Shown: piece after piece, positions 1-8,091 of the stretch
Layout of the letters: each line of letters opens with the position of its first letter
How positions within the stretch are numbered: the first letter of the stretch is position 1
DNA from: Pseudomonadota bacterium
GTDB lineage: Bacteria; Pseudomonadota; Alphaproteobacteria; Sphingomonadales; Sphingomonadaceae
DNA: 64,000 bases
Reading direction: 5' to 3'
NCBI GenBank assembly: GCA_021849075.1
Contig: JAJZTH010000007.1
Location: forward strand, 1-64,000
Notes under the pieces: generated by a model
The model's input: the letters and a program-made list of their open reading frames with translations, nothing else
Database searches by the model: none
What the model was told of the DNA's origin: nothing
Made by a program: the position numbers and the translations under genes

Positions 1-13
1 CATAATAGCTCAT
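1..13 (-). CDS. 5' end of a leftward gene cut off by the window edge
   Basis: An ATG read leftward at positions 13-11 is preceded by GGAG (25-22) at 8 nt spacing, a good ribosome binding site. Only Met-Ser-Tyr-Tyr can be read before the window ends, so no family can be named. The call rests on the start codon and its spacing alone. Confidence 0.35.
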
Positions 14-78
14 GGTTGCTTCTCCTCATGGTTGTGGCCGCACACACGGACCACGTTCTACCATTTGCGAGGAGCAGC

Positions 79-101
79 CACCTCACCGACTCGGTGAGGT
101 G
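79..101. repeat. 11-bp inverted repeat with a 1-nt centre
   Basis: CACCTCACCGA and its exact complement TCGGTGAGGTG flank a single C. It lies 66 bp upstream of the leftward start at position 13, so it could be an operator for that gene or a cruciform or hairpin. No second copy was noticed in the window. Confidence 0.4.
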
Positions 102-116
102 CCCCAATCACCCCAT

Positions 117-261
117 CTGTTTGGAAATGCGTCTCCGGCACATCCGCACCGTCCCGCACCCCCACCCGACCGCCCATACATGGTATCCTGATGGGTGGTC
201 GGGTGGGGGTGCGGGACGGTGCCGCATCGAAAATGCGCCATTTCGCGCATTTTCCAAACAG
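117..261. repeat. MITE-like repeat, copy 1
   Basis: About 145 bp bounded by imperfect terminal inverted repeats starting CTGTTTGGAAATGCG. Inside is a perfect 24-bp stem (148-171 pairing with 197-220) rich in CCCCCACCC and GGGTGGGGG, extended by a CCCAT/ATGGG pair in the loop. A second copy lies at 13182-13337 with the same layout and a nearly identical centre (ATGGTATCCTGATGGGTGG). It has no coding capacity, so it is either a non-autonomous mobile element or a structured intergenic repeat. Confidence 0.7.
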
Positions 262-288
262 ACTCTGAACAGGCCAGCGTTCAAGAAG

Positions 289-319
289 AAAGGCGGTCGG
301 GATTGTCCCGGCCGCCTTT
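289..319. terminator. Hairpin terminator
   Basis: AAAGGCGGTCGGGA pairs with TCCCGGCCGCCTTT (one G-U pair) around a 3-nt loop, with T-rich sequence on both sides. It could end leftward transcription from Rieske oxygenase 1 (512-1915), although a REP lies between them. Confidence 0.55.
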
Positions 320-392
320 CTCTTTGTTTGGGGAAATAAGAGGGTTCCTTCGTCCATACCTTTCATTTGGAATGCGGCGCTTTAAATATAGC

Positions 393-477
393 CCGTTCGC
401 CCTGAGCCTGTCGAAGGGCGGTAATTTACTTAAATGCCTCGAAAAGAGCGGGGCTTCGACAAGCTCAGCCCGAACGG
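393..477. repeat. REP-type inverted repeat
   Basis: CCGTTCGCCCTGAGCCTG followed by TCGAAGGGC is matched in inverse orientation by GCTTCGACAAGCTCAGCCC and GAACGG, separated by about 33 bp. This GTTCGCCCTGAG...TCGAAG type is a common extragenic palindrome pair in sphingomonads and some other proteobacteria. It sits just beyond the 3' end of the leftward Rieske oxygenase gene. The rest of 320-511 shows no gene. Confidence 0.7.
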
Positions 478-511
478 ATGTTGGGTGGAGTTCGGTGCGA
501 GGGGCTGCATT

Positions 512-1915
512 TTAACGCGCCAGATCGCGGTCGATCAGTTCGTGCCACGCCTGGATCATGCCTTCCTGATAGGCGCCAAGGCGTGAATAGGGGGCGGCGG
601 GGTTGGCGGCCTTCAGCCCCTGCTGAACCAGTGGCAGGTTGCTCATGTCCTGATCGAAGATCATCGCCAGGAAACCATAGGCCGGCGCTTTTTCCGCAAT
701 GCTTTCGTCCGCGCCGATCTCGATCGGTTCGGCTGCCGGTGGCCGGGCTTCGCCCTCGCGCCAGGGCATCAGCAGGCGGACGTCGAAATAGCAGAGATTG
801 GGATCGGTTTCGTGCGGCAGGAACTGGTAGACGAAGGGCACCGATTCCGACAGCCACAGGGTAAAGTGCGGATAGAGGAAATAGAGCGAGCTATCGATCA
901 TCACCGCGTCGCTCTCGGTGATCGGGCGGCCATAGCTTTGCTCATAGCTTTGCCGCAGCCAGTCGCCCAATTGCGCGCGCACATCCTGGGCCGGGTCAAT
1001 GTTGGGCAGGGTGGCTTCGGGATAATGCCACATTTGCTGCACCTGCGCCGCGACCATGGCGGCGGCATGCGCCGTTGCCGATGAGTCGGCATGCATGCTC
1101 GGCACGGCCGAGGGCACCGCTTCGCGCCCGACGGCACCCAACGGCGTGGTGAAAATGTCATATTGCGACTGGCTGTCGCCAGTGAAGGGCACGCCTTCGG
1201 GGTGGGTGGCGTAGAGATGATAGGATTCCTGAAAGGCTTCCTGCGTGATTTTCCAATTGGCGCGGACGAGTTTGCGGAAGCGCGCCTTGGTATAGCGATT
1301 TTCCGGCGCGAAGGCGGCGAAATGCGCGGGCATCGGTCCCAGCGCATCCATCAGCGGCGGCGCGTCCTTGTCGGCATTGATGAACAGAAAGCCGCCCCAG
1401 CGCTCCAGCCGCACTTCGGGTAGGGAACCGTTCAGTCGGGTGATGTCGGGGAAATCCCAATGGCTGGGAATGCGCTTCAGCCGCCCGTCCACATTCCATT
1501 CCCAGGCATGATAGGGGCAACGGATCGTCTCCGCCTGTTCCTTCTTCGCGCACAACATGGTGCCGCGATGCAGGCAGCTATTGTAGAAAGCCTTGAAGCT
1601 GTCCGTGTCCGACCGCACGATGAAATAGCTGTTGGGACCGATGGTCAGCGGCACCCGGTCGCCAACCTGCGGAATATCCTCTTCCCGACAGGCGAACAGC
1701 CATTGGCGGTTCCAGATCTTGTCCAGTTCCTGCTGGAAGAAGGCGGGGTCATAATAGCGGGCATAATCGATCTGCCGATTGTCGGGCTGATGGTCGCCGC
1801 GCGCCTGCATGGCGGCATTGGGTCCGCGACTGTCCCGGCTCCACAATTCGCTCAGCAAGGGGCGATCCTTGCTGCCATAGCCCTTCACCACATCCCGTTC
1901 GGCAATTGTTGCCAT
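512..1915 (-). CDS. Rieske non-heme iron oxygenase, alpha subunit (copy 1)
   Basis: Terminal oxygenase component that should use electrons from a ferredoxin to hydroxylate or dihydroxylate an unactivated ring or alicycle. The 467-residue protein shows the Rieske [2Fe-2S] ligands C114-x-H116 and C133-x2-H136, and the mononuclear iron histidines H233 and H238 in ESYHLYATHPE; the usual Asp before YH is Glu/Ser here. The start MATIAERD was chosen because copy 3 at 38361 begins MATIVRKSE and the two stay alignable throughout; an ATG one codon upstream also exists. No beta subunit or reductase gene is adjacent. It is divergent from the DUF7064-like gene at 2074 across a region with two palindromes. 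The family is clear but the substrate is unknown. Confidence 0.92.
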   Translation of the reverse strand: MATIAERDVVKGYGSKDRPLLSELWSRDSRGPNAAMQARGDHQPDNRQIDYARYYDPAFFQQELDKIWNRQWLFACREEDIPQVGDRVPLTIGPNSYFIVRSDTDSFKAFYNSCLHRGTMLCAKKEQAETIRCPYHAWEWNVDGRLKRIPSHWDFPDITRLNGSLPEVRLERWGGFLFINADKDAPPLMDALGPMPAHFAAFAPENRYTKARFRKLVRANWKITQEAFQESYHLYATHPEGVPFTGDSQSQYDIFTTPLGAVGREAVPSAVPSMHADSSATAHAAAMVAAQVQQMWHYPEATLPNIDPAQDVRAQLGDWLRQSYEQSYGRPITESDAVMIDSSLYFLYPHFTLWLSESVPFVYQFLPHETDPNLCYFDVRLLMPWREGEARPPAAEPIEIGADESIAEKAPAYGFLAMIFDQDMSNLPLVQQGLKAANPAAPYSRLGAYQEGMIQAWHELIDRDLAR

Positions 1916-1951
1916 CATCCGTCTCCCTTGGTTGCGGGTTCGCATTCCCAA

Positions 1952-2012
1952 TATGGTATGCTACCATACAAAATGCCCGCTGGTCCAGCATGCAATAAAT
2001 TATGCTAGCATA
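1952..2012. promoter_or_regulatory. Divergent promoter with two operator-like palindromes
   Basis: TATGGTA-TGC-TACCATA (1952-1968, perfect 7-bp arms) and the perfect 12-bp palindrome TATGCTAGCATA (2001-2012) lie between oxygenase 1 (leftward) and the DUF7064-like gene (rightward). Both share the core TATGCTA found at several other divergent promoters in this window. This is probably the binding site of a shared regulator (inference). Confidence 0.6.
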
Positions 2013-2073
2013 TGATGCGTAAGCATCCTAATGATCGTGCAAAGGCCGATGACGGCGCAAATGGAGAGGCTTG

Positions 2074-3066
2074 ATGTCCGATACCGACTGGAACAGCAAT
2101 CTGGGCGGAGGCTTTGGATCGCATGTCCCGCAGGACGAATATTATCATGGCGTGGGCGATCCGGTCGATACGCTGACCGAGACATGGTACTGGAATTTTC
2201 ATGTGCCTGAAGCGGCGATCAACTGCTTCGCCTATTGCTGGGTCCATCCCACGCTGGGGACGGTGAGTTCGGGCCTGATGATCTTCAAGGGGATCAAGCA
2301 GAGCCATCTGGCCTGCGAACTGTTCGACTATCGCGACTATATGGCGATGACCGTGGTGGGCGATGGCAGTGATATCCAGTTGCCCAACAGCATGCGGGTT
2401 CAGGCGATCAAGCCGCTGGAGCATGTGCGCCTGACCTTTGACGATCCGGTCCGCGAAACCAGCGTCGCGGTGGACCTGCGCGCGATCGGCGTGCCGATCA
2501 TGCGGGCGAACAACAAGCATTTCGAACAGGTGATGCATGTGACCGGCGATCTGGTCCTGCGCGGCGAGCGCTACAAGGTCGACTGTCATGCCGTGCGCGA
2601 TCGCAGCTGGGGCGAGGCGCGGCCGGAAAATCACAATCCCGCGCCGCCCTATACCTGGGTGACAGGCGCCTTCGGCGAGGATTTCGCCTTCAATGTCGGA
2701 TCGCATGACGACCCGGATCGCAACCCCGAATGGAAGGGGATCATGCCGGTGCCCACGCGCATCTTCAATGATGGCTGGGTTGTGGTGAAGGGGGAACAGC
2801 GCCGCATCCGCAATGCGTCCAAGATCACGACCCGTACCCCCGACCAGTTCGGCCCGATCACCCATGATTACAGCTTCGAGGATGACCGGGGCGAAACCTA
2901 TCATATTCGCGGCAAGCTGGTGGCGCAGACCATCTGGGGCGGATGGTCCAACATCACCTGCCATATCGGTCTGGTCGAATGGGATTGGGACGGGCGCACC
3001 GGCTATGGCGAAAGCCAGGAAGTCCAGTGGAACGACTATGTCTACAAGATGAGCCAGCAGCGCTGA
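2074..3066 (+). CDS. DUF7064/DUF7065-like (AttH/CrtC-type) protein, copy 1
   Basis: 330 residues, no signal peptide or membrane segment, rich in aromatic residues and beta-strand-like stretches. The protein looks like the two-domain lipocalin-like proteins related to CrtC/AttH that are common in catabolic clusters of sphingomonads and actinobacteria; the family name is from memory and moderately sure. It shares the motif R-D-R-S-W-G (near residue 180) with two paralogues here (RDHSLG at 21414, RDHSWG at 41099). A GGAGAGG site lies 4 nt before ATG 2074. It leads a cluster with a membrane protein and a DUF1330 protein. A role in binding or isomerising a hydrophobic intermediate is a guess. Confidence 0.75.
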   Translation: MSDTDWNSNLGGGFGSHVPQDEYYHGVGDPVDTLTETWYWNFHVPEAAINCFAYCWVHPTLGTVSSGLMIFKGIKQSHLACELFDYRDYMAMTVVGDGSDIQLPNSMRVQAIKPLEHVRLTFDDPVRETSVAVDLRAIGVPIMRANNKHFEQVMHVTGDLVLRGERYKVDCHAVRDRSWGEARPENHNPAPPYTWVTGAFGEDFAFNVGSHDDPDRNPEWKGIMPVPTRIFNDGWVVVKGEQRRIRNASKITTRTPDQFGPITHDYSFEDDRGETYHIRGKLVAQTIWGGWSNITCHIGLVEWDWDGRTGYGESQEVQWNDYVYKMSQQR

Positions 3067-3086
3067 AGCGAGCGGGGGAGGAAGGC

Positions 3087-3632
3087 ATGAAAGGCGCACG
3101 GATCATCGCCTGGGTCGTGATCGCGATCATGGGCGTCAATATGGTCAATGTCGCGATCAACAGCGGCATGGACCATGGCGTGGGCTTCGACACCTTCCTC
3201 GGCGGATCGGGCGATCCATGGCAGCTGTTCATCAATAATGATCTGGTGACGGGCCTGCTTTTCATGGTCGGCTGGCTGATCTTCCGCGAACAGGGCGGGC
3301 GGCTGGTTGACCGGATCGCCTGGGTTTGGATGATCATGTGGTGGGGCAATATCGTCGTCGCCGCTTATGTGCTGCTGGCGCTGTGGCAGGCGGGCGGGGA
3401 CGATCGGGGCTTCTTCCTTGGCCGCCGGGTGACGCAATTGCCGGCGTTGCGGATTAGCGCAGCTGCGCGGGTGGCGAGTGGTATTTTGGCGCTGCTGGTG
3501 ACGTTCTGGACATTGGTGGGGATCGTGAAAGTCGGCTTTGCGCCGATCGCGACCTTCGGTTTCGTCATGGGCTTTGCGCCCGTCATCCTGTCGCTGCTGC
3601 TGGTCGCATGGCCCGCCAGGAGGGAAATATGA
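3087..3632 (+). CDS. Small integral membrane protein, unknown family
   Basis: 181 residues with about five hydrophobic segments (near residues 4-24, 45-62, 74-98, 130-148 and 152-175), so an inner-membrane protein. I do not recognise a family. ATG 3087 was chosen because GGGGGAGGAAGG lies just upstream; the same frame is open further upstream but overlaps the preceding gene. It starts 20 bp after the DUF7064-like gene and overlaps the next gene by ATGA, so the three are probably co-transcribed. A link to uptake or sensing of the substrate is possible but unsupported. Confidence 0.75.
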   Translation: MKGARIIAWVVIAIMGVNMVNVAINSGMDHGVGFDTFLGGSGDPWQLFINNDLVTGLLFMVGWLIFREQGGRLVDRIAWVWMIMWWGNIVVAAYVLLALWQAGGDDRGFFLGRRVTQLPALRISAAARVASGILALLVTFWTLVGIVKVGFAPIATFGFVMGFAPVILSLLLVAWPARREI

Positions 3633-3916
3633 CTGTCTATCTCGTTGTCGAACTCACCTATCTGGATGAAGGCTGGCGCGCCGATTATGGCCGCGCGGTG
3701 CCGCCAATGGTGGCGGCGGCCGGCGGGCGCTATCTGGCGGCGGGTGCGCCCGATGTGCTGGAGGGGGAGGGAGATGCGCCGGATCGGGTCGTGATCTTCG
3801 ACTTCCCTTCGGCGCAGGCGCTGAAAAGCTTTCTCGCCAGCCCGGAATATCAGCCCTATGCGAAAAGCCGGCAGGCGGGGGCGAACACCCGCATGTATCT
3901 GATCGACGCGCTGTAA
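3629..3916 (+). CDS. DUF1330 / ABM-fold small protein
   Basis: 95 residues beginning MTVYLVVELTYLD, with the DUF1330 pattern of a dimeric alpha-beta barrel (GGRYLAAGA, RVVIFDFPSAQALKSF, YQPYAKSR). The family is related to ferredoxin-like and antibiotic-biosynthesis-monooxygenase folds. Its function is generally unknown, with some members suspected of isomerase or cofactor-free oxygenase activity. The start overlaps the upstream stop (ATGA), indicating translational coupling. It ends 2 bp before the converging crotonase gene. Confidence 0.85.
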   Translation: MTVYLVVELTYLDEGWRADYGRAVPPMVAAAGGRYLAAGAPDVLEGEGDAPDRVVIFDFPSAQALKSFLASPEYQPYAKSRQAGANTRMYLIDAL

Positions 3917-3918
3917 CT

Positions 3919-4734
3919 TCAGCGTGTTGAGGGGAAGATGGCGCTACGCTTTTCGAGGAAAGCACGCACGCCTTCTTCGAAATCGGGATCGCCCACGCAG
4001 GCGACGATGCCATCGGTTTCGGCGTCCAATATCTCGCCCAGCGACTGTTTGGGTGCATCGTTGACGAGCCTCTTGGCGCGGGTGATCGCCAGTTGCGGCG
4101 CACGGGCAAGGCGAAGCGCCATCTTCCTGGCTTCCTCTTCCAGCGCATCCGCCGGGACGATGCGATGCAATATGCCCAGCCGCAAAGCCTCCTGCGCATC
4201 GACCTTCGCCGCGGTCATCAGCAGCATGCGGGCCATGCGCGTGCCCACCACCTGAGGCAAGACGGCGGTGACGCCGCCATCGGGGGACAGCCCAACCTTC
4301 TGGTGCGCAAAGACGAAGGCCGCGCTGTCGTCGCCGATCGCATAGTCTGCAACCAGCGGATAGAAAAGGCCCGCGCCAGCCGCCGCGCCGCGCACTGACG
4401 TCACGATCGGCCGGTCGAAAGCCGCGATCGCCTCCACCAACCCGCGCGCCAGTGGCAGGCGACGGGCGAAATCGGCCTGCCGCATTGCCACATCTTGTTC
4501 GATCGATTGGGCAAAGCCGGCGACGTCGCCCCCGGCCGAAAAAATCTTGCCTTCCCCGCGCACCCATATGCAGCGGACCGATGGGTCGGCCTGTGCGGCG
4601 TGAAATAGCTGCGTCAGGCCGGGTACCGCCGTTTTGGGAATGGCGTTGCCAAATTGCGGCCGGTTGAAGGACAGGCGCAGCACGCCGTCGGCCAATTCAA
4701 CCAGATAGCTTTCATCTTCTGCCGAAACGATCAT
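3919..4734 (-). CDS. Crotonase-superfamily enoyl-CoA isomerase/hydratase
   Basis: 271 residues. The oxyanion-hole segments are visible (SAGGD near 67-70, RGAAAGAG near 115-122). The two catalytic Glu residues of true enoyl-CoA hydratases are not in place; the segment reads FAHQKVGLSPDGG, with Asp152 in the position used by PaaG-type isomerases and related dehalogenases. An isomerase, ring-expanding or dehalogenase-like role therefore fits better than hydration. It is the last gene of a leftward operon after acyl-CoA dehydrogenase, E1 alpha and E1 beta, 50 bp after E1 beta. Family assignment is firm; the exact reaction is open. Confidence 0.88.
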   Translation of the reverse strand: MIVSAEDESYLVELADGVLRLSFNRPQFGNAIPKTAVPGLTQLFHAAQADPSVRCIWVRGEGKIFSAGGDVAGFAQSIEQDVAMRQADFARRLPLARGLVEAIAAFDRPIVTSVRGAAAGAGLFYPLVADYAIGDDSAAFVFAHQKVGLSPDGGVTAVLPQVVGTRMARMLLMTAAKVDAQEALRLGILHRIVPADALEEEARKMALRLARAPQLAITRAKRLVNDAPKQSLGEILDAETDGIVACVGDPDFEEGVRAFLEKRSAIFPSTR

Positions 4735-4784
4735 GCAGATACCCTTGTAGGGAAGGGGCCACCCTCAGGGCGACCCCATGATAG

Positions 4785-5801
4785 TCAGGCGAGCGCTGCC
4801 TTGATGGCGGCGGCGATCGTGTCGGGTTGCGGCGCGAAAGCGGTTTCCAGCGGCTTGGAGAAGGGCACCGAACTGAAGGCGGCGCCGACCCGTTCGACCG
4901 GGCGCTTGAGCGTGCCCCACAGTTCTTCGGTGATGACCGAAGCGATTTCCGCGCCGATGCCGAACTGCTTGACCGCTTCGTGGACGACCACTGCGCGGCC
5001 GGTCTTGCGCACCGACGCCAGCACCGTTTCCTTGTCCCAGGGCGAAATGGTGCGCAGGTCGATCACTTCCACCGACACGCCTTCGCCGGCCAGCTTCTCC
5101 GCCACGGCCAGGCTGTGCGTCACCATCAGCGAATGGGCGATGACGGTGACGTCGCTGCCTTCGCGCGCGATCCGCGCCTTGCCGATCGGGATGATCTGCT
5201 TCGTCACGGGCGCGGGCGTCCAGTAGCTGGGCAGATTTTCGATGAACAGCACAGGATCGGGATCGTCGATCGCGGCACGCATCAGGCCATAGGCGTCGTC
5301 GGGGTTGGACGGGGCCACCACCTTGATGCCGGGCGAATGGGCGAACCAGGCTTCCCAATAATCGCTATGCTGGCCGCCGGTGGAAAAGCCCGCGCCGGTC
5401 ATGGTGCGGATCACCATCGGCACGCCGGTCTGCCCGCCCGACATGAAGCGCAGCTTGGCAGCATGGTTGATGATCATGTCCATCGCCACGGTGACGAAGT
5501 TCATCAACATGATTTCGGCAACCGGCTTGTAGCCGCCCACCGCCGCGCCGATCGCTGCGCCGATGATCGCCTGTTCGGAAATCGGGGTCGATTTGACGCG
5601 ATCCTCGCCAAATTTGGTGGACAGCCCCTTGGTCACGCCCATGACGCCGCCTTCCTGCGGGTCGGCGACTTCTTCGCCCAGCACGAGGACCTTGGCGTCG
5701 GCCTCCATCGCATCGTGCAGCGCCAGGTTGATGGCTTCGACGGCGGTCATCTTCTTGACCTTGGCGTCGGCCGGGGCGGTTGTGGTGGTGGTGTCGGTCA
5801 T
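4785..5801 (-). CDS. 2-oxoacid dehydrogenase E1 beta subunit
   Basis: 338 residues of the transketolase-like E1 beta family (pyruvate, acetoin or branched-chain 2-oxoacid dehydrogenases). Typical segments are EAINLALHDAMEAD, LGEEVADPQEGGVMGVTKGL, FSTGGQHSDYWEAWFAHSPG and the C-terminal VVVHEAVKQFGIGAEIAS. With E1 alpha it decarboxylates a 2-oxoacid on thiamine diphosphate and passes the acyl group to a lipoyl domain. No E2 core or E3 gene is adjacent; a lone lipoyl protein is encoded at 20898-21128. MTDTTTTTAP was taken as start; an alternative lies 6 codons upstream. It follows E1 alpha by 10 bp. Confidence 0.92.
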   Translation of the reverse strand: MTDTTTTTAPADAKVKKMTAVEAINLALHDAMEADAKVLVLGEEVADPQEGGVMGVTKGLSTKFGEDRVKSTPISEQAIIGAAIGAAVGGYKPVAEIMLMNFVTVAMDMIINHAAKLRFMSGGQTGVPMVIRTMTGAGFSTGGQHSDYWEAWFAHSPGIKVVAPSNPDDAYGLMRAAIDDPDPVLFIENLPSYWTPAPVTKQIIPIGKARIAREGSDVTVIAHSLMVTHSLAVAEKLAGEGVSVEVIDLRTISPWDKETVLASVRKTGRAVVVHEAVKQFGIGAEIASVITEELWGTLKRPVERVGAAFSSVPFSKPLETAFAPQPDTIAAAIKAALA

Positions 5802-5811
5802 GACGATCCTC

Positions 5812-6795
5812 TCACGCAATTTCTTCGGCGAACACGTCGCGCTTCAGTTCGGTGACATCCGGGAATGGCGCGTCATAGGCGGCGGCCAGCGCAACATCGA
5901 TGCGGGCGTCGATGTCGGCTTCGAGCGTCGCCAACACGGCCTCGCTCGCGATGCCGTCGGCGATCAGACGCGCGCGCAGGATCGGCATGGGATCGTCCTT
6001 CTGCGCCTGCGCATAAAGGCCCTTGTCCATATAATGGCCGGCCTCGCCCAGCAGATGGCCGTTGAAGCGGAAGGTCATCGCCTCGATCAGGGTCGGGCCT
6101 TCGCCGGCGCGGGCGCGGTCGATCGCGACCTTCGCCGCGCCATACATCTCGTCGGGATCATTGCCGTTCACCGTGACGCCCGGCATGCCATAGCCCGCCG
6201 CCCGATCCGAAATCCTGTCGATCGCGCGGGAATAGGCGACGCTGGTATGTTCGGCGTAAAGGTTGTTCTGGCACACGAAGATGACCGGCAGTTTCCACAC
6301 TGCCGCCATGTTCAGCGATTCATGGAAAGCGCCGATGTTGGATGCGCCATCGCCGAAATTGGCGATGGACACGCGGTTCTTGCCATCCAGCTTCGCCGCC
6401 CAGCCAAGGCCGGTGGCGATCGGCATGGATGATCCGACGATGCCGGTCGTCACCATCATCCCCTTGTCGGGACAGGTCAGGTGCATCGGCCCGCCCTTGC
6501 CCTTGCAGGTGCCGGTGACGCGCCCGGCCAGTTCCGCCCATAGCTCGTCCAGCGGGAAACCCTTGGCCAGCATATCGTGAATGCCGCGATAGATGGTGCA
6601 GATATAATCATCGTCGGTCAGGCTGACGGAAATGGCCGACGGGATGATCTCCTGCCCGCGCGGGCTGTAATAGGGCATGACCAGCTTGCCGGCCATCATC
6701 TGCTTGATGATCCGCTCGTCATTCAGCTTGATCAGGGCCGCCTTCTTGTAGATTTCCAGCAAGGTTGCCGGATCGGGCTTGGGATAATTGGACAT
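5812..6795 (-). CDS. 2-oxoacid dehydrogenase E1 alpha subunit
   Basis: 327 residues, with the complete thiamine-diphosphate motif: GDG at 148-150, then 26 residues, then NN at 177-178. Also YYSPRGQE, the GMPGV loop and the R-x-NGH segment near the phosphorylation-loop region of E1 alpha. It forms an alpha2beta2 E1 with the following gene. The substrate may be pyruvate, acetoin or a 2-oxoacid made in the pathway. AGGAGAGG precedes ATG 6795. It lies 19 bp after the acyl-CoA dehydrogenase in the same leftward operon. Confidence 0.93.
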   Translation of the reverse strand: MSNYPKPDPATLLEIYKKAALIKLNDERIIKQMMAGKLVMPYYSPRGQEIIPSAISVSLTDDDYICTIYRGIHDMLAKGFPLDELWAELAGRVTGTCKGKGGPMHLTCPDKGMMVTTGIVGSSMPIATGLGWAAKLDGKNRVSIANFGDGASNIGAFHESLNMAAVWKLPVIFVCQNNLYAEHTSVAYSRAIDRISDRAAGYGMPGVTVNGNDPDEMYGAAKVAIDRARAGEGPTLIEAMTFRFNGHLLGEAGHYMDKGLYAQAQKDDPMPILRARLIADGIASEAVLATLEADIDARIDVALAAAYDAPFPDVTELKRDVFAEEIA

Positions 6796-6814
6796 AACCT
6801 CTCCTGATTATGGC

Positions 6815-7981
6815 TCAGTAGGATTTGGGCAGGTCGAGCACTTTTTCGGCGATGAAGCTGAGGATCATCTGTTCCGTGATCGGCGCAATCCGCAACAGGA
6901 TCGATTCCCGGAACAGGCGTTCGACCTGATATTCGGTGGAATAGCCCATGCCGCCATGGGTCATCACCGCGCGGGTGCAGGCGTCGAAGGCCGCGCGTCC
7001 GCCCAGGAACTTGCCGGCATTGGCCTCCGCGCCGCAGGGCTTGCCCTGGTCATAGAGATTGGCCGCGCGCATGATCATCCAATAGGCGGATTCAAGATAG
7101 GTCCAGTTTTCCGCCAGAGGATGCTGAATGCCCTGATTTTCGCCGATTAGCCGCCCGAACACCTTGCGCTCGCCAGCATAGCGGGACGCGCGGGCCAGTG
7201 CGCCGCGACCAAGCCCCACCGCTTCGATGCCGACCAATATGCGTTCGGGGTTCAAGCTGTGCAGGATATAGTGAAAGCCCTTGCCTTCCTCGCCGATGCG
7301 GTCTTCATCCGGGATGAAATAATCGTCGATGAAGGTGGCGTTGGAATCGACCGCGTTGCGGCCCATCTTGGGGATGCGACGCACCTCGACCTGGCTCTTG
7401 TCCAGATCGGTGTAGAATAACGTCATGCCGTCGGTCGGCTTCTTGCACTGGTCCTTGGGCGTGGTGCGGGTCAGCAGCAAAATCTTGTTCGCGACCTGCC
7501 CCGACGATGTCCAGATCTTGCGCCCGGTGACGCGATAGCCGCCCGGCACCTTGGTCGCGAAGGTGGTAATGCTGGTGGTGTCGAGGCCCGCATCGGGTTC
7601 CGTCACGCCAAAGCAGGCGCGGTCGGTGCCGTCGATCAGGGGCTTGAGCATCCGCTCTTTCTGTTCAGGCGTGCCGTTCACCACCACCGCATGGGGACCG
7701 AAGATATTGAGGTGCAGCGTGCTGGCGGCGGAATAGCCGCCCGCGCTGCACGCCACTTCATGCATCATGATCGCCGCTTCGGTCACGCCCAGATTGGCGC
7801 CGCCAAACTCCTCCGGCATGGTGATGCCCAGCCAGCCGGCATCCGCCATCGCGCGGTGAAATTCGAACGGAAAGGTCTTTTCCTGATCACAGCGCGACCA
7901 ATATTCGTCGTCGAACTGGTCGCACACCTTCCGCACATTTTCGCGGATGGTTTCATGATCTTCCGATAGGCAAATATCCAC
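6815..7981 (-). CDS. Acyl-CoA dehydrogenase
   Basis: 388 residues; flavin-dependent alpha,beta-desaturation of an acyl-CoA. Signatures are FGVTEPDAGLDTTS, GRKIWTSSGQVAN, GERKVFGRLIGENQGIQH and MTHGGMGYSTEYQVERLFRES. The Glu of the medium-chain type (YEGT) is replaced (IAPITEQ); a Glu in NPERI occupies the long-chain/isovaleryl-type catalytic position. The start is GTG at 7981 with AGGAGAGA about 6 nt upstream. It is the first gene of the ACAD-E1alpha-E1beta-crotonase operon; the TATGCAT repeat at 8029-8050 lies in its leader. The substrate is unknown. Confidence 0.92.
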   Translation of the reverse strand: MDICLSEDHETIRENVRKVCDQFDDEYWSRCDQEKTFPFEFHRAMADAGWLGITMPEEFGGANLGVTEAAIMMHEVACSAGGYSAASTLHLNIFGPHAVVVNGTPEQKERMLKPLIDGTDRACFGVTEPDAGLDTTSITTFATKVPGGYRVTGRKIWTSSGQVANKILLLTRTTPKDQCKKPTDGMTLFYTDLDKSQVEVRRIPKMGRNAVDSNATFIDDYFIPDEDRIGEEGKGFHYILHSLNPERILVGIEAVGLGRGALARASRYAGERKVFGRLIGENQGIQHPLAENWTYLESAYWMIMRAANLYDQGKPCGAEANAGKFLGGRAAFDACTRAVMTHGGMGYSTEYQVERLFRESILLRIAPITEQMILSFIAEKVLDLPKSY

Positions 7982-8028
7982 GCAATCTCTCCTGCGAGGT
8001 CCGGTTCAATCGGCCGGCTCTCAATTCG

Positions 8029-8050
8029 TATGCATTATTACTATATGCAT
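8029..8050. promoter_or_regulatory. TATGCAT double site upstream of the ACAD operon
   Basis: Two TATGCAT units 15 bp apart. The 22-bp block matches 20 of 22 positions with the block at 9528-9549 upstream of the kinase and epoxide hydrolase genes. It sits 48 bp upstream of the GTG start at 7981. Probable operator (inference from repetition and position). Confidence 0.5.
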
Positions 8051-8091
8051 CATTTCCAGAGTCAAGGGCGAGTGAAGGCGCAGGCCGCGTT

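Noticed and set aside
117-261. The MITE-like repeats as simple terminators
   Set aside because: They have TIRs, are almost the same at two distant places and lack a T-run after the stem, so a mobile or structured repeat is a better description.
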